Shown: positions 1 to 10,130, numbered from the stretch's first letter. The stretch is 49,157 bases of DNA from Pseudomonadota bacterium (GCA_020160955.1 JAIUOX010000027.1:1-49157); one strand, 5' to 3'. Notes: a model not told the origin generated them from the sequence alone. Made by a program: numbers and translations.

Positions 1-435
1 GAGAAGGCGGCAGAGGGCCTGAAGTGCACCACCGCCGTCCACATCTGCTACGGCTACGGCATCGAGGCCAACAACAAGTGGAAGGAGACGCTGGGCGAGA
101 GCTGGCGTCAGTACGAGGAGACCTTCCCGGCGCTCGACCGCAGCTCGATCCAGCAGGTCTCGCTGGAATGCCGCGACAGCCACGTGCCGCCCGAGCTGAT
201 GAAGCTGCTGAAGACCAAGACCGTGCTGGTCGGCGCCATCAACGTCGCCTCCGACAAGGTCGAGACGCCGGAAGAGGTCGCCGAGACCCTGAAGCGCGCC
301 ACCGAGTTCGTCGATCCCGAACGCATCCAGGCCTGCACCAACTGCGGCATGGCCCCGATGACGCTGGGCGTCGCCTACGGCAAGCTGCGCGCGCTGAGCG
401 AAGGCGCGGCGCTGGCACGGAAGGCGTTCGCGTAA
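1..435 (+). CDS. Core MetE-like cobalamin-independent methionine synthase, C-terminal part (5' end outside window)
   Basis: This is the last 144 residues of a zinc-dependent methyltransferase of the MetE C-terminal (UROD/MetE-like barrel) family, which transfers a methyl group to homocysteine. The zinc ligands known from MetE can all be matched: the His and Cys of VHICYG, the Glu of SLECRD and the Cys of TNCGM. The gene enters the window already open and ends with TAA at 433-435. Short proteins of this kind lack the MetE N-terminal half, and some use a methyl donor other than methyl-folate; which one applies cannot be judged here because the upstream gene context is missing. It is convergent with mutS, with two inverted repeats between them. 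Confidence 0.8.
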   Translation, partial: EKAAEGLKCTTAVHICYGYGIEANNKWKETLGESWRQYEETFPALDRSSIQQVSLECRDSHVPPELMKLLKTKTVLVGAINVASDKVETPEEVAETLKRATEFVDPERIQACTNCGMAPMTLGVAYGKLRALSEGAALARKAFA

Positions 436-461
436 GCGGCTTTTCGACAACCCACTCCGGT

Positions 462-547
462 GTCATCCTGAGCGCAGCGAAGGATCTCACGCCAGCGACG
501 AAGTCCTTTGGTCGTTTCGTGAGGTCCTTCGCTGCGCTCAGGACGAC
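462..547. repeat. Imperfect inverted repeat between convergent genes (variant of the dispersed family)
   Basis: Two 30-base arms (462-491 and 518-547) are reverse complements with two mismatches, separated by 26 bases. The core, GTCATCCTGAGCGCAGCG, is a variant of the GTCATCCCGAGCGCAGCG element found five more times in this window. It lies 26 bases after the methionine synthase stop. A bidirectional terminator or intergenic mobile repeat is the likely role; there is no T-run typical of an intrinsic terminator. Confidence 0.75.
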
Positions 548-560
548 ATCGAGTCTTTCA

Positions 561-624
561 TTGGAGCGCGCCACTCCAGTGGCGCTCATGAGCATGATTG
601 CGCCACTGGAGTGGCGCGCTCCAA
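561..624. repeat. Perfect 25-bp inverted repeat with a palindrome nested in each arm
   Basis: Arms 561-585 and 600-624 are exact reverse complements with a 14-base spacer. Each arm also contains its own near-complete palindrome, GCGCCACT-NN-AGTGGCGC, so the element can fold as one long hairpin or as two short ones. The spacer itself reads TCATGAGCATGA, another small palindrome. It ends seven bases before the mutS stop codon and probably ends transcription from both sides. Confidence 0.8.
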
Positions 625-631
625 TGACGAG

Positions 632-3301
632 CTATTCCGGCAAGCGCTGACGTAGTGCGTAGAGCACTTCCAGCGCCTCGCGCGGTGAGAGTTCGTCGGG
701 GTTGATTTCGGCCAGGGCCTTCTCGACTTCCGATTCCTTCGTCTTCGCCGTGCCGCTGGCGGGACGCGCGGGGGCGGCGGCGAAGAGCGGGAGATCTTCG
801 GCGAGGCGCGTGACGGCGCCGGACTGTTCGCCCTTCTCCAGCACCGCCAGCACTTCCTCGGCCCGCGACACGACGGCGGCCGGGAGACCCGCCAGCTGCG
901 CCACGTGGATGCCGTAGGAGCGGTCGGCGGCGCCGGGCGCGACCTCGTGCAGGAAGACGACTTCGTTCTGCCATTCCTTGACGCGCATCGTGTAGGGCGC
1001 CAGCGCCGACAGCCGCTCCTTCAGCGCGCCCAGCTCGTGATAATGCGTCGCGAACAGCGCACGGCATTTGTTGACGTCGTGCAGATGCTCGAGCGTCGCC
1101 CAGGCGATCGACAGGCCGTCGAAGGTCGCCGTGCCGCGGCCGATCTCGTCGAGGATGACGAGGCTCTTCGCCGTCGCCTGATTGAGGATCGCCGCCGTCT
1201 CGACCATCTCGACCATGAAGGTCGAGCGACCGCGCGCCAGGTCGTCGGCGGCGCCGACGCGGCTGAACAGGCGGTCGACGATGCCGATGGTGGCAGCCTT
1301 TGCCGGCACGAAGGCGCCGGCCTGCGCCATCACCGCGATCAACGCGTTCTGGCGCAGGAAGGTGGATTTACCGGCCATGTTCGGGCCCGTCAGCAGCCAC
1401 AGGCGCCGGTCGTCACCCAGCGCGCAATCGTTGGGCACGAAGCCGGCACCGTTCTGGCGCGCCAGCGCCGCCTCGACGACGGGATGGCGGCCCCCTTCGA
1501 TCGAGAAGGCCGGATCGTCGGCGAGCTGTGGCCGGACGTAATTGCTGCTGGCCGCCAGCTCGGCCAGCGCCGAGGCGACGTCGAGCCAGGCCAGCGAGCG
1601 ACCCGCGGCAGCGATCGCCGGCGACACCGTCATGACCTTCGCAACCAGCTCTTCGAACACGGCGAGTTCGAGCGCCAGCGCCTGGTCGGCGGCACGGCCG
1701 ATGCGGGTTTCGAGATCGGCCAGCTCGGCGGTGCTGAAGCGCGTGGCGTTCGACATCGACTGCCGCCGCGTGAAGCCCAGCGCCGCCAGGTCGAGCTTGT
1801 CGGCGTGCACCGCCGTCACCTCGATATGGTAGCCAATCATGTTGTTGTGCCGGATCTTGAGCGACGTCACGCCGGTCGCGGTCCGGTACTTGGCTTCGAG
1901 GCCGGCCACCGTCTTGCGGCTGTCGTCGCGCAACGTGCGCTGCTCGTCGAGTTCGGGCCGGTAGCCCTGGCGCACGAAGCCGCCGTCGCGCACCAGAAGC
2001 GGCGGCTCGTCGGCCAGCGCCTCGGCCAGCGCCGCCACGGTGTCGCGATGGCCGGTGGAGCACAGGACGATCTCGGCCAGCGGCGCCGGTGGCGGCAACA
2101 GCGCCTCGGGCTCGGCGCGCAGCGATTCGGCCAGCGTCTCGCCCGATTCCAGCCCGTCGCGCAGGGCGGCGAGATCGCGCGGACCGCCGCGGCCGACCGA
2201 CAGGCGTTGCAGGGCACGTTCGATGTCGGGCGTGCGCCGCAGCGCCTCGCGCACCCGCTCGCGCACGGCCGGCCGCTCGACAAAGAGCTGCACCAGGTCG
2301 AGCCGGCGCTCGATCTCGGCCCGATCCGTCAGCGGCGCCGCGATGCGCTCGGCCAGCAGCCGCGCGCCCGGGCCGGTTAGGGTGCGATCGATGGTGGCGA
2401 GCAGGCTACCGTCGCGGCGCCCGTCGAGGCTCTTCACCAGTTCGAGGTTGCGCCGCGTCGCCGGGTCGATCTCCATCGTGCCGTCGGCGCGCTCGCGGCG
2501 CGGCGGCAGCAAGGCCGGACGCTTGCCGGCCTGGGTCAGCTCGACATAGTCGAGCAGCGCGCCGCAAGCGGCGATTTCGGCGCGGGAGAAGGCGCCGAAA
2601 CTGTCGAGCACGGCCACGTTGAAGGCGGCCTGCAGGCGCTTGCGGGCATTGTCGCTGTCGAACCGCGCCGAGGGCAGCGGCGTCAGGATGGCGTTCCATT
2701 CCTCCAGCGCGGCCTTCAGCGGCTCGCGCGCCAGCAGGCGATCGGGCACCAGCAATTCGCCGGGCGACAGCCGGGCCAGCGCGGCCGCGACCTGGCCGGG
2801 CGTGAGCGGCTGGGTGGCGAAATCCGCTGTCGAAAGATCGAGCCAGGCCAGCGCCAGCTCGCCCTGCGCCTCGGAGAGGGCCGCCAGGTAGTTATGGCTG
2901 CGCGCATCGAGCAGGGAGTCTTCGGTCAGGGTGCCCGGCGTGATGACGCGCACCACGGCGCGCTCGACCACCGACTTGGCGCCGCGCTTCTTGGCCTCGG
3001 CCGGGTCCTCGACCTGCTCGCAGACCGCGACCTTGAAGCTCTGCCGGATCAGGCGCGACAGATAGGCCTCGTGGCTGTGCACCGGCACGCCGCACATCTT
3101 GATGTCTTCGCCGAGATGCTGGCCGCGCTTGGTCAGCGCGATGTCGAGCGCCGCAGAGGCCTTCACCGCGTCGTCGAAGAACAGCTCGTAGAAATCGCCC
3201 ATCCGGTAGAAGACCAGATGGTCCGGATGCGCGGCCTTGATCGCCAGGTACTGGCGCATCATCGGCGTGGCGTCGGCGGGAATGGCGGAACTGTCCGGCA
3301 C
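632..3301 (-). CDS. mutS: DNA mismatch repair protein MutS
   Basis: MutS recognises mismatches and small loops in DNA as a dimer and uses ATP to recruit MutL. The 889-residue protein shows the N-terminal mismatch-binding motif [11 protein letters not shown], the core and clamp regions, the Walker A motif GPNMAGKST near residue 636 and the Walker B stretch [15 protein letters not shown]. The open frame runs upstream to 3439, but I place the start at a GTG (3299-3301). It follows GAGGAG by six bases and gives [19 protein letters not shown], which matches the usual MutS beginning; the extra 46 residues upstream look non-conserved. It is divergent from maeB with 168 bases between the two starts. 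Confidence 0.96.
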   Translation of the reverse strand: MPDSSAIPADATPMMRQYLAIKAAHPDHLVFYRMGDFYELFFDDAVKASAALDIALTKRGQHLGEDIKMCGVPVHSHEAYLSRLIRQSFKVAVCEQVEDPAEAKKRGAKSVVERAVVRVITPGTLTEDSLLDARSHNYLAALSEAQGELALAWLDLSTADFATQPLTPGQVAAALARLSPGELLVPDRLLAREPLKAALEEWNAILTPLPSARFDSDNARKRLQAAFNVAVLDSFGAFSRAEIAACGALLDYVELTQAGKRPALLPPRRERADGTMEIDPATRRNLELVKSLDGRRDGSLLATIDRTLTGPGARLLAERIAAPLTDRAEIERRLDLVQLFVERPAVRERVREALRRTPDIERALQRLSVGRGGPRDLAALRDGLESGETLAESLRAEPEALLPPPAPLAEIVLCSTGHRDTVAALAEALADEPPLLVRDGGFVRQGYRPELDEQRTLRDDSRKTVAGLEAKYRTATGVTSLKIRHNNMIGYHIEVTAVHADKLDLAALGFTRRQSMSNATRFSTAELADLETRIGRAADQALALELAVFEELVAKVMTVSPAIAAAGRSLAWLDVASALAELAASSNYVRPQLADDPAFSIEGGRHPVVEAALARQNGAGFVPNDCALGDDRRLWLLTGPNMAGKSTFLRQNALIAVMAQAGAFVPAKAATIGIVDRLFSRVGAADDLARGRSTFMVEMVETAAILNQATAKSLVILDEIGRGTATFDGLSIAWATLEHLHDVNKCRALFATHYHELGALKERLSALAPYTMRVKEWQNEVVFLHEVAPGAADRSYGIHVAQLAGLPAAVVSRAEEVLAVLEKGEQSGAVTRLAEDLPLFAAAPARPASGTAKTKESEVEKALAEINPDELSPREALEVLYALRQRLPE

Positions 3302-3469
3302 TGAAGCTCCTCGGGAGGCGTTCGGTCTAGCACACGCCGCAGAGCGGTCCATGTGGACGAGAGGTGGACGATATTTGGGCATGGAAGTTGCGCTGCAGCG
3401 CGGGATGGCTGGCTGGCACCTTCCGCCGATTATCGCCAATATGCGTCCTCAACCGGGAGAGAAATTCAG

Positions 3470-5773
3470 ATGGCGGGCAAAAGCTCGGAAGAAATGGTCA
3501 GCAACCAGATGGGCGATCTCGACGGCGATTCGCTGATCATGCACCGGACGGGACGGCCCGGAAAAATCGAGATCATCGCCAGCAAGCCGCTGGTCACCCA
3601 GCGCGACCTGGCGCTGGCCTACTCCCCCGGCGTCGCGGCCCCCTGCCTCGAGATCGAGAAGGATCCCTCGACCGCCTACGACTACACCGTCAAGGGCAAC
3701 CTGGTGGCCGTGATCTCCAACGGCACCGCGGTGCTGGGCCTGGGCGACATCGGCGCGCTGGCCGGCAAGCCGGTGATGGAGGGCAAGGCCGTCCTCTTCA
3801 AGCGCTTCGCCGACGTCGACTGCATCGACCTGGAAGTCGACACCAAGGACGTCGACCAGTTCGTGAACTGCGTGCGCTATCTCGGGCCGACCTTCGGCGG
3901 CATCAACCTCGAGGACATCAAGGCGCCGGAGTGCTTCATCATCGAGCAGCGCCTGCGCGAGCTGATGGACATCCCGATCTTCCACGACGACCAGCACGGC
4001 ACGGCGATCGTGTCGGCGGCCGGCCTGATCAACGCCCTGCACCTCACCGGCCGCGACATCCGCGACATCAAGATGGTGGTGAACGGCGCGGGTGCGGCCT
4101 CGATCGCCTGCATCGAGCTGGTCAAGGCGATGGGCATGCCGCACGAGAACGCCATCCTGTGCGACACCAAGGGCACGCTGTGGCAGGGCCGCACCGAGGG
4201 CATGAACCAGTGGAAGAGCGCCCACGCGGTGCGCACCAAGGCGCGCACGCTGGCCGAGGCGATCGAGGGCGCCGACGTGTTCTTCGGCCTGTCGGTCAAG
4301 GGCGCGGTGACCAAGGCGATGGTCAAGTCGATGGCCGACAAGCCGATCATCTTCGCCATGGCCAATCCCGATCCCGAGATCACGCCGGCCGACGTCCGCT
4401 CGGTCCGTCCCGACGCGATCGTGGCGACCGGCCGCTCGGACTACGCCAACCAGATCAACAACGTGCTGGGCTTCCCCTACATCTTCCGCGGCGCGCTCGA
4501 CGTGCGCGCCCGCACCATCAACGAGGAGATGAAGGTGGCCGCGGCCGAGGCGCTGGCCCGGCTGGCGCGCGAGGACGTGCCCGACGAGGTCGACCGCGCC
4601 TACTCCGGCCGGCGCCTGCGCTACGGCCCCGACTACATCGTGCCGGTGCCGTTCGACCCGCGCCTGATCTCGACGGTGTCGGCCGCGGTCGCCCAGGCGG
4701 CGATGGATTCCGGCGTGGCGCGCCGCAAGATCACCGACATGGCCGAGTACCGCCGCCAGCTGGCCGGCCGCCTCGACCCGACCAACCATTGGCTGCAGAG
4801 CCTGTTTGAGCAGGTCAAGGCCAACCCGCAACGCATCGTCTTCGCCGAGGGCGAGGAGGAGCGCACGATCCGCGCCGCCGTGGTGTTCCGCGACAACGGC
4901 TACGGCACGCCGATCCTGATCGGCCGCGAGGAGCAGGTGCGCGAGACCATGGCGACGCTGGGCATCACCGACACCACGGGGATGGAGATCCACAACGCCC
5001 GCCTGTCGACCCGCAACGCGCCCTACACCGACCTGGTGTACCGCCGCCTGCAGCGCGACGGCTTCCTGCGCCGCGACGTGCAGCGCATGGTCAACCAGGG
5101 CCGCAACGTGTTCGGTGCCTGCATGGTGGCGATGGGCGACGCCGACGGCATGGTGACCGGCATCACCCGCCGCTTCCCCGAGTGCTATGGCGACGTCCGC
5201 CGCGTCGTCGACACCGAGGCCAACAAGGTGCCGATCGGCTACTCGATCGTGGTGGCGCGCCACGGCACGGTGTTCCTGGCCGACACCTCGATCAACGAGA
5301 CGCCGACGCCCGAGCAGATGGCGACCATCGCCAAGCAGATGGTGCGCAACGCCCGCACCATGGGCCACGAGCCGCGCGTCGCGTTCCTCAGCTTCTCGAA
5401 CTTCGGCAGCCGCGAGATCGAGCGCATCGACCGCATCCGCAAGGCGATCCGCCTGCTCGACGCCGAGGAGGTCGACTTCGAGTACGACGGCGAGATGCAG
5501 GCCGACATGGCGCTCGACTACGAGCTCTTGCGCGAGACCTACCCGTTCTGCCGCCTGACCGGGCCGGCCAACGTGCTGATCATGCCGGGCCTGCACTCGG
5601 CCCACATCGCCTCGCGCCTGATGCAGCGGCTGGGCGGCGTCAACGTGATCGGGCCGGTGATCGACGGCCTGCGCAAGCCGGTGCAGATCGTGCAGATGGG
5701 CGCGACGGTCAGCGACCTCGTGAACCATGCCGCGCTGGCCGCCTACGGCGCGCTGAACAACCAGCGCAAGTAG
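3470..5773 (+). CDS. maeB: NADP-dependent malic enzyme with C-terminal phosphotransacetylase-like domain
   Basis: The enzyme decarboxylates malate to pyruvate and makes NADPH. The 767-residue length and two-part build are those of the long MaeB type. The N-terminal malic enzyme half has [11 protein letters not shown], the catalytic region FHDDQHGTA and the nucleotide-binding region [12 protein letters not shown]. The C-terminal half, from about residue 430, resembles phosphate acetyltransferase ([23 protein letters not shown]) and is known in the family as a regulatory domain sensing acetyl-CoA. The ATG at 3470 has GGGAG nine bases upstream and starts [13 protein letters not shown]; an in-frame extension to 3353 has no support. 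Confidence 0.95.
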   Translation: MAGKSSEEMVSNQMGDLDGDSLIMHRTGRPGKIEIIASKPLVTQRDLALAYSPGVAAPCLEIEKDPSTAYDYTVKGNLVAVISNGTAVLGLGDIGALAGKPVMEGKAVLFKRFADVDCIDLEVDTKDVDQFVNCVRYLGPTFGGINLEDIKAPECFIIEQRLRELMDIPIFHDDQHGTAIVSAAGLINALHLTGRDIRDIKMVVNGAGAASIACIELVKAMGMPHENAILCDTKGTLWQGRTEGMNQWKSAHAVRTKARTLAEAIEGADVFFGLSVKGAVTKAMVKSMADKPIIFAMANPDPEITPADVRSVRPDAIVATGRSDYANQINNVLGFPYIFRGALDVRARTINEEMKVAAAEALARLAREDVPDEVDRAYSGRRLRYGPDYIVPVPFDPRLISTVSAAVAQAAMDSGVARRKITDMAEYRRQLAGRLDPTNHWLQSLFEQVKANPQRIVFAEGEEERTIRAAVVFRDNGYGTPILIGREEQVRETMATLGITDTTGMEIHNARLSTRNAPYTDLVYRRLQRDGFLRRDVQRMVNQGRNVFGACMVAMGDADGMVTGITRRFPECYGDVRRVVDTEANKVPIGYSIVVARHGTVFLADTSINETPTPEQMATIAKQMVRNARTMGHEPRVAFLSFSNFGSREIERIDRIRKAIRLLDAEEVDFEYDGEMQADMALDYELLRETYPFCRLTGPANVLIMPGLHSAHIASRLMQRLGGVNVIGPVIDGLRKPVQIVQMGATVSDLVNHAALAAYGALNNQRK

Positions 5774-5783
5774 CGTTGGCGGC

Positions 5784-6419
5784 GTGACCCTCGAGACGTG
5801 GGTCCTGTTCCTGGGCGCGGTGACGTTGATCGCCAGCACGCCCGGGCCGAACGTGCTGTTCGTCACGACGCGCAGCCTGCGCTTCGGGCTGGGCGCGGCC
5901 GGCATCGCGATGGCGGGCTGCCTGCTGGCGCTGGTGCTGATGCTGTCGGCCTCGGCGGCCGGCCTCAGCGCGCTCCTGCTGGCGGTGCCTGCCGGGTTCG
6001 ACGTGTTGCGCTTCTGCGGCGCGGCCTACCTCGTGTGGCTGGGCATCCAGACCTGGCGCGCGCCAGTCGGCGCCGACGACGAGGACGAGGCTGCGCTGGC
6101 CGCCGCGGCGCGCGAGTCGCGGCCGCTCGCGGTGTTCCGCGGCGGCTTCCTGGTCGGCATCAGCAACCCGAAGCTGCTGGTCTTCGCCGCCGCCTTCTTC
6201 CCGCAGTTCATCGCGCCGCAGGCGCCCGCCCTGCCGCAGTTCGCGGTCCTGGTCGCGACCTTCCTCGGCGTCGAGCTTTTGGCCTACCTCGCCTACGCGC
6301 TGACCGCGCGGCGGCTGGCCGAGCGGCTGCGCGAGCCGCGCTGGCGGCGGCTGTTCAACCGCGTGAGCGGCGCGGTGTTCGTGGCCTTCGGCGGTTTCCT
6401 GCTGCGCTACCGGGCCTGA
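5784..6419 (+). CDS. LysE/RhtB family amino acid exporter
   Basis: This is a 211-residue inner membrane protein with about six hydrophobic segments. The family signature STPGPNVLFVTT near residues 18-29 is clear, followed by GLGAAGIAMAG. Such proteins export amino acids or related compounds; the substrate cannot be told from sequence. It starts with GTG 10 bases after the maeB stop and has no convincing ribosome site, so it is probably co-transcribed with maeB. Its last 13 bases overlap the end of the convergent gene at 6407. Confidence 0.9.
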   Translation: MTLETWVLFLGAVTLIASTPGPNVLFVTTRSLRFGLGAAGIAMAGCLLALVLMLSASAAGLSALLLAVPAGFDVLRFCGAAYLVWLGIQTWRAPVGADDEDEAALAAAARESRPLAVFRGGFLVGISNPKLLVFAAAFFPQFIAPQAPALPQFAVLVATFLGVELLAYLAYALTARRLAERLREPRWRRLFNRVSGAVFVAFGGFLLRYRA

Positions 6420-6793
6420 GACGGATCGGGCTTGCGAACCCGTACCACCGTGCACTCCCACTGGTCGGTCTTGTAGACCGTCGTCATGCGGTTGCCCTCG
6501 ATCCGCCCGGAGACCTGGAGCCGGCAATCGCGGGCCGGGGAGAAGCTGCCGTCGGCGTCGATCCTGACGCGGCAACGCTGGGTGTCGTAGTCCGCCTTGA
6601 AGCTGGCCTGGAAGGCACCGTTGCGGACCGTCACGTCGGTCGCCGAGGAGACACCGTTGTTTGGAAAGCAGCGCATGGACTCGGCCACGTACTTGCCATC
6701 GAACGTCCCGGCCTGGGCGCCGTCCCCCGCGGGAACAAGCGTCCCGGCGAGAAGCGCGCCCGCCGTCAGGTATCGTGCCCCGTTTCCCGCCAT
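6407..6793 (-). CDS. Small secreted protein of unknown function
   Basis: The predicted protein has 128 residues with an N-terminal signal sequence ending near GAQA (about residue 28) and a mature part with cysteines in ESMRCF, TQRCRV, ARDCRL and WECTV. It looks like a periplasmic beta-rich protein, but I do not recognise a named family. The ATG at 6793 is preceded by GGAGGG at good spacing. It overlaps the lysE-like gene end to end by 13 bases, so their messages would be antisense there. Confidence 0.75.
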   Translation of the reverse strand: MAGNGARYLTAGALLAGTLVPAGDGAQAGTFDGKYVAESMRCFPNNGVSSATDVTVRNGAFQASFKADYDTQRCRVRIDADGSFSPARDCRLQVSGRIEGNRMTTVYKTDQWECTVVRVRKPDPSQAR

Positions 6794-6897
6794 CGCCGAC
6801 CCTCCGCCCTCGATGCGGGGAACGCTAGCAGCGCCCCCCGACGTCGATGCGCGAGAAGGTTTGCGCGCAGATCGCGCGACGAGGTCGCGGGACCGCC

Positions 6898-7302
6898 TCA
6901 GCCCGGTGCGACGACCGTTGTCACGGTCAGCCGGTGCTCGCGCCCGTCGCGCGCCGTCCAGCTGATCGACTGGCCCTCGCTCAGCCCGATCAGCGCCGCG
7001 CCGACCGGCGTCATCACCGACAGGCGGTGCGCGTCGAGGCTCTCGTCGGCCGGATAGACCAGCGTCAGCGTGCGCTCGTTTCCGTCGTCGGACCGGAAGG
7101 TCACGGTCGAGCCCATGCGCACGACGGTGGCCGGCAGGCGGTCATCGGCCACGATCTCGGCGCGCTCCATCTCCGACAGCAGTTCCTCCGCCACCTCGGG
7201 CAGGCGCTCGAGCGCCGCCGTGGCGAGATCGGTCAGCCGGCCGTGGTCGGCGTCGCTGACGATGATGCTGGGAACCGAGCGGGTGCGAACGACGTCGCGC
7301 AT
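6898..7302 (-). CDS. rnk: Nucleoside diphosphate kinase regulator (Rnk/GreA C-terminal fold)
   Basis: The 134-residue protein has a helical N-terminal part and a GreA/GreB C-terminal-like domain: GSTVTFRSDDG, LTLVYPADES and SVMTPVGAALIGLSEGQSISW are typical. Rnk proteins bind RNA polymerase and were named for effects on nucleoside diphosphate kinase levels. The length is too short for GreA, which carries an N-terminal coiled coil of about 75 residues. The ATG at 7302 follows AGGAG by seven bases. Confidence 0.9.
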   Translation of the reverse strand: MRDVVRTRSVPSIIVSDADHGRLTDLATAALERLPEVAEELLSEMERAEIVADDRLPATVVRMGSTVTFRSDDGNERTLTLVYPADESLDAHRLSVMTPVGAALIGLSEGQSISWTARDGREHRLTVTTVVAPG

Positions 7303-7483
7303 GGCCGTCTCCTGGACTGTCTTGATGGGTCGATCTGGAACGAGAGGACGCGCCCGGCGGCAGGCGCACGGGCGTTCAGCGAACTACGCTGGCGCGACCG
7401 GTTGGTTCCGGCGCGCGATCGACGTGGGTGCGATCGAGGTCCTCATCCCGCTCAAGATAGGAACCGGCGGGGACGAATCAAGA

Positions 7484-7557
7484 TGAAGGGTCCCTCGCTG
7501 GCGCTCGGGATGACAGTGACTTTCTTTGTCATCCCGAGCACAGCGAGGGACCTTTCA
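7484..7557. repeat. Dispersed inverted repeat, copy 2
   Basis: Arms 7484-7515 and 7527-7557 are near-perfect reverse complements around GTCCCTCGCTG and CATCCCGAGC, with an 11-base loop. It starts two bases after the stop of the ketopantoate reductase gene (in that gene's direction) and lies upstream of rnk. The rest of 7303-7483 shows no gene; it should hold the rnk promoter, which I could not pick out. Confidence 0.8.
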
Positions 7558-7559
7558 CG

Positions 7560-8507
7560 TCACTTCGTCAAACTGCCGAGGCCGTTGCGCGCGCGGCGCG
7601 CCAGGTAGGTCTGCAGGGCGGCGTGCGCGATGCGCAGGTTGGGCGTCGCGATGCCGGCCTTCCTGGCGCGGGCAATCATGTCGCCGACCACGTGATCGGC
7701 CTCGACCATGCCGCCCTTCTCGAGGTCGTGCAGCATCGAGGCAGCGAACATCGAGCCCTTTTGCGTCAGGTAGCCGCGCACGTTGGCCATGCCCTTCTCG
7801 CCGGGATCGCAGCCGGCGGCGGCGGCGACCTTGCGGCACTCCTCGACCGTCTCGAGCACGATCGCCTGGCCCTCGGCGCTTTCGAGGATGTCGCCGACGG
7901 TGCCGCGGAACAGCGTGGTCATCGCCGCCAGCGTGGCCAGCATGATCCACTTGTCCCACAGGTCCTGGACGATCTTCTGGTGCAGGCCGCCGTCGAGCCC
8001 GGCCTTCTTCACCGCTTCGTCGAGCGCGACCAGCGCGGCACGGCCGGCGCTGCCGTCGCGTTCGCCGAAGGCGATCGCGGCGAACGGGCTGGTGTGCAGC
8101 ACCGTGCCCTCGGCCGACAGCGCGACGCCGATGCGGGCGAGGCCGCCGACCACGCGCTCGGCGCCGAACTTGGCGACCAGCCTGTCGATGTGGTTCATGC
8201 CGTTCAGCAGCGGCAGCACGGTGGTGTTCGGCCCGACCGCCGGGGCAATCGCCTCGATCGCCGAGTCGAGGTCGTAGGCCTTGCTGGTCACGATGACGAT
8301 GTCGTACGGCCCGCCCTCGGCGCCGCCCAGCACCGTCTTCACCTTGAGCGTGGCGTCGCCCTTCTTGCTCTTGATGACGAGCCCGTCGCGCTGCAGCGCC
8401 TGCTGGCGCGCCGGGCGCACGAGGAAGGTGACGTCGCTGCCGGCCTGCTGCAGGCGGCCGCCGACATAGCCGCCGATCGCGCCGGCGCCGAGGACCAGGA
8501 TCTTCAT
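7560..8507 (-). CDS. Ketopantoate reductase family protein (PanE/ApbA-like), copy B
   Basis: This is a 315-residue NADP(H)-dependent reductase of the 2-dehydropantoate 2-reductase family. The Rossmann motif GAGAIGGYVGG is at residues 7-17 and the C-terminal helical domain contains DLWDKWIML. It is roughly half identical to the gene upstream (8518-9450), from which it is separated by 10 bases. AGGAG lies inside that gap before the ATG at 8507. With two copies side by side, at least one may act on a substrate other than ketopantoate. The stop codon sits two bases from a dispersed repeat. Confidence 0.88.
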   Translation of the reverse strand: MKILVLGAGAIGGYVGGRLQQAGSDVTFLVRPARQQALQRDGLVIKSKKGDATLKVKTVLGGAEGGPYDIVIVTSKAYDLDSAIEAIAPAVGPNTTVLPLLNGMNHIDRLVAKFGAERVVGGLARIGVALSAEGTVLHTSPFAAIAFGERDGSAGRAALVALDEAVKKAGLDGGLHQKIVQDLWDKWIMLATLAAMTTLFRGTVGDILESAEGQAIVLETVEECRKVAAAAGCDPGEKGMANVRGYLTQKGSMFAASMLHDLEKGGMVEADHVVGDMIARARKAGIATPNLRIAHAALQTYLARRARNGLGSLTK

Positions 8508-8517
8508 TGTCGTTCTC

Positions 8518-9450
8518 CTACTTGAGGCCGCCGCGCGCCCGCCGGGCCTCGTAGGCCTGCAGGTGGGCGTAGGCGAAGCGCAGGTTGGGCGCGGGAATCT
8601 TCGCGGCGCGGGCGCGGGCCAGCATGTCGCCGACGATCTGCTTGGCCTCGACCGGGCCGCCCTTCTCGATGTCGCCCAGGATCGAGGCGACCTGCTTCGA
8701 GCCCGGCGTGGTCAGCGCGGTGTCGAGGCCGGCCTTCACCTTGGGGTCGATCGGGTGACCGTTGGCAGCGGCGACGGCGCAGCATTCGTCCAGCGTCTCG
8801 CGCACGATGGCGACGCCGTCCTCGGCCGCCACGAAATCGCCGACGGTGCCGCGCATCGCCGCGCACATCGAGGCGATGGTGCCCAGCAGCACCCACTTGT
8901 CCCACAGGTCCTGCTCGACGTCGGGGTGCAGGCCGCCCTGCATCCCGGCCTTCTTCACCAGCTCGTCGAGCGCGACCAGCGCGGCGCGCGGCGCGGCCTT
9001 GTCGCGCTCGCCGAACGACACGCCCTGCGCGCCGCTGTGCAGGATCTCGCCGTTCGGGCCCAGCATGCCGGTGATGCGCGCGAGGCCGCCGGCGACGCGC
9101 GGCGCGCCGAAGCGGGCGTCGAGGGTCGCGAAGTGGGCGTGGCCGTTCAGCATCGGCACGATGGTGCTGGCAGGGCCCATCGCCGGGGCGATTGCGTCCA
9201 TCGCCGAGTCGAGGTCGTAGGCCTTGCAGGCGAGGATCACCACGTCGTAGGGCGCGCCCTCGGCGCCGCTGGTGATCACCTTCACCGGCAGCACGGCGTC
9301 GCCCTTGGGGCTCTTCACGACGAGGCCGTCGCGCTTCACCGCGGCGGCACGCTTCTCGCGCAACAGGAAGGTGACGTCGGCGCCGGCCTGGTGCAGGCGC
9401 GCGCCCCAGTAGCCGCCGACCGCACCGGCGCCCAGGATCAGGATCTTCAC
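8518..9450 (-). CDS. Ketopantoate reductase family protein (PanE/ApbA-like), copy A
   Basis: The 310-residue protein belongs to the same family as its downstream neighbour, with GAGAVGGYWGAR at residues 7-18 and DLWDKWVLLG in the C-terminal domain. I place the start at GTG 9450, because GTGA overlaps the stop of the HAD gene by four bases and gives MKILILGAGAVGG, aligned with copy B. The frame stays open into the HAD gene, but that part is a shadow. Translation is probably coupled to the HAD gene. Confidence 0.88.
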   Translation of the reverse strand: MKILILGAGAVGGYWGARLHQAGADVTFLLREKRAAAVKRDGLVVKSPKGDAVLPVKVITSGAEGAPYDVVILACKAYDLDSAMDAIAPAMGPASTIVPMLNGHAHFATLDARFGAPRVAGGLARITGMLGPNGEILHSGAQGVSFGERDKAAPRAALVALDELVKKAGMQGGLHPDVEQDLWDKWVLLGTIASMCAAMRGTVGDFVAAEDGVAIVRETLDECCAVAAANGHPIDPKVKAGLDTALTTPGSKQVASILGDIEKGGPVEAKQIVGDMLARARAAKIPAPNLRFAYAHLQAYEARRARGGLK

Positions 9451-10130
9451 GGCTTGAGGTTCCTTTCGGCCAGCCAGTCCTGCAGCCAGGCCGCGAAGTC
9501 CTCGGTCTGGTGGTGGACGTGGTCGAGGTCGGCGTCGGCCGCCCGCTTCACGCTTTCCTCGGTGCGGATCCACACCGTGCGCATGCCCATGTCGGCGGCG
9601 GGCTTGAGGTTGACGGCGATGTCGTCGGCCATCGCGGCGCGCGCCGGGTCGACGCCGTGGGTGCGCACCAGCTTCTCGTAGATCTGCCTGTGCGGCTTGG
9701 GCCAGTACTCGCCGGCCACGATGTCGAAGATCGCCTCGAAGTGATGCGCCACGCCCAGCCGCTCCATCACGCGCTCGGCGTGCGGCACGTCGCCGGCGGT
9801 GAAGATGATCTTGCGGCCGGGCAGCGCCGCCAGCGCGCGGTCGAGCGCCGGGTCGGGCTCGACCGGCGAGTAGTCGATGTCGTGGACGTAGTCGAGGTAG
9901 TGGCGCGGGTCGACGCCGTGCAGGCTCATCATGCCGCGCATCGAGGTGCCGTGCTCGCGCCAGTACTGCTTCTGGACGCGCCGCGCCTCCTCGAGGTCGA
10001 CCTTCAGCCAGTCGGCGATGTACCGGTTGATCCGCACGTCGACCTGGGCGAACAGGTTGCACCGCGCCGGGTACAGCGTGTTGTCGAGGTCGATCAGCCA
10101 GACGTCGGGATCGTGGGTCGGCGGGGGCAT
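9447..10130 (-). CDS. HAD-superfamily pyrimidine 5'-nucleotidase
   Basis: The 227-residue protein carries HAD motif I as DLDNTLYP (catalytic aspartates), motif II near IIFTAGD, and motif III/IV at KPHRQIYEKL followed by AMADDIAVNLKPA. This pattern and the motif DLDNTLYPA match the alphaproteobacterial pyrimidine 5'-nucleotidase group, which removes phosphate from pyrimidine nucleoside monophosphates. The ATG at 10130 gives MPPPTHDPDVWLIDLDNT. It is the first gene of a three-gene operon with two ketopantoate reductase paralogs and is divergent from rmuC, 81 bases away. Confidence 0.88.
   Translation of the reverse strand: MPPPTHDPDVWLIDLDNTLYPARCNLFAQVDVRINRYIADWLKVDLEEARRVQKQYWREHGTSMRGMMSLHGVDPRHYLDYVHDIDYSPVEPDPALDRALAALPGRKIIFTAGDVPHAERVMERLGVAHHFEAIFDIVAGEYWPKPHRQIYEKLVRTHGVDPARAAMADDIAVNLKPAADMGMRTVWIRTEESVKRAADADLDHVHHQTEDFAAWLQDWLAERNLKP

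Noticed and set aside
3302..3439. N-terminal extension of MutS by 46 residues
   Set aside because: The GTG at 3301 has a strong ribosome site and fits the family start; the extension looks like non-coding sequence.
3449..5905. An 818-codon minus-strand frame opposite maeB
   Set aside because: Composition (Val/Asp/His/Arg-rich) and lack of motifs show that it is the shadow of maeB.
7303..7483. Possible extra gene between rnk and the repeat
   Set aside because: The only frames here are continuations of shadows over rnk, without ribosome sites or recognisable sequence.
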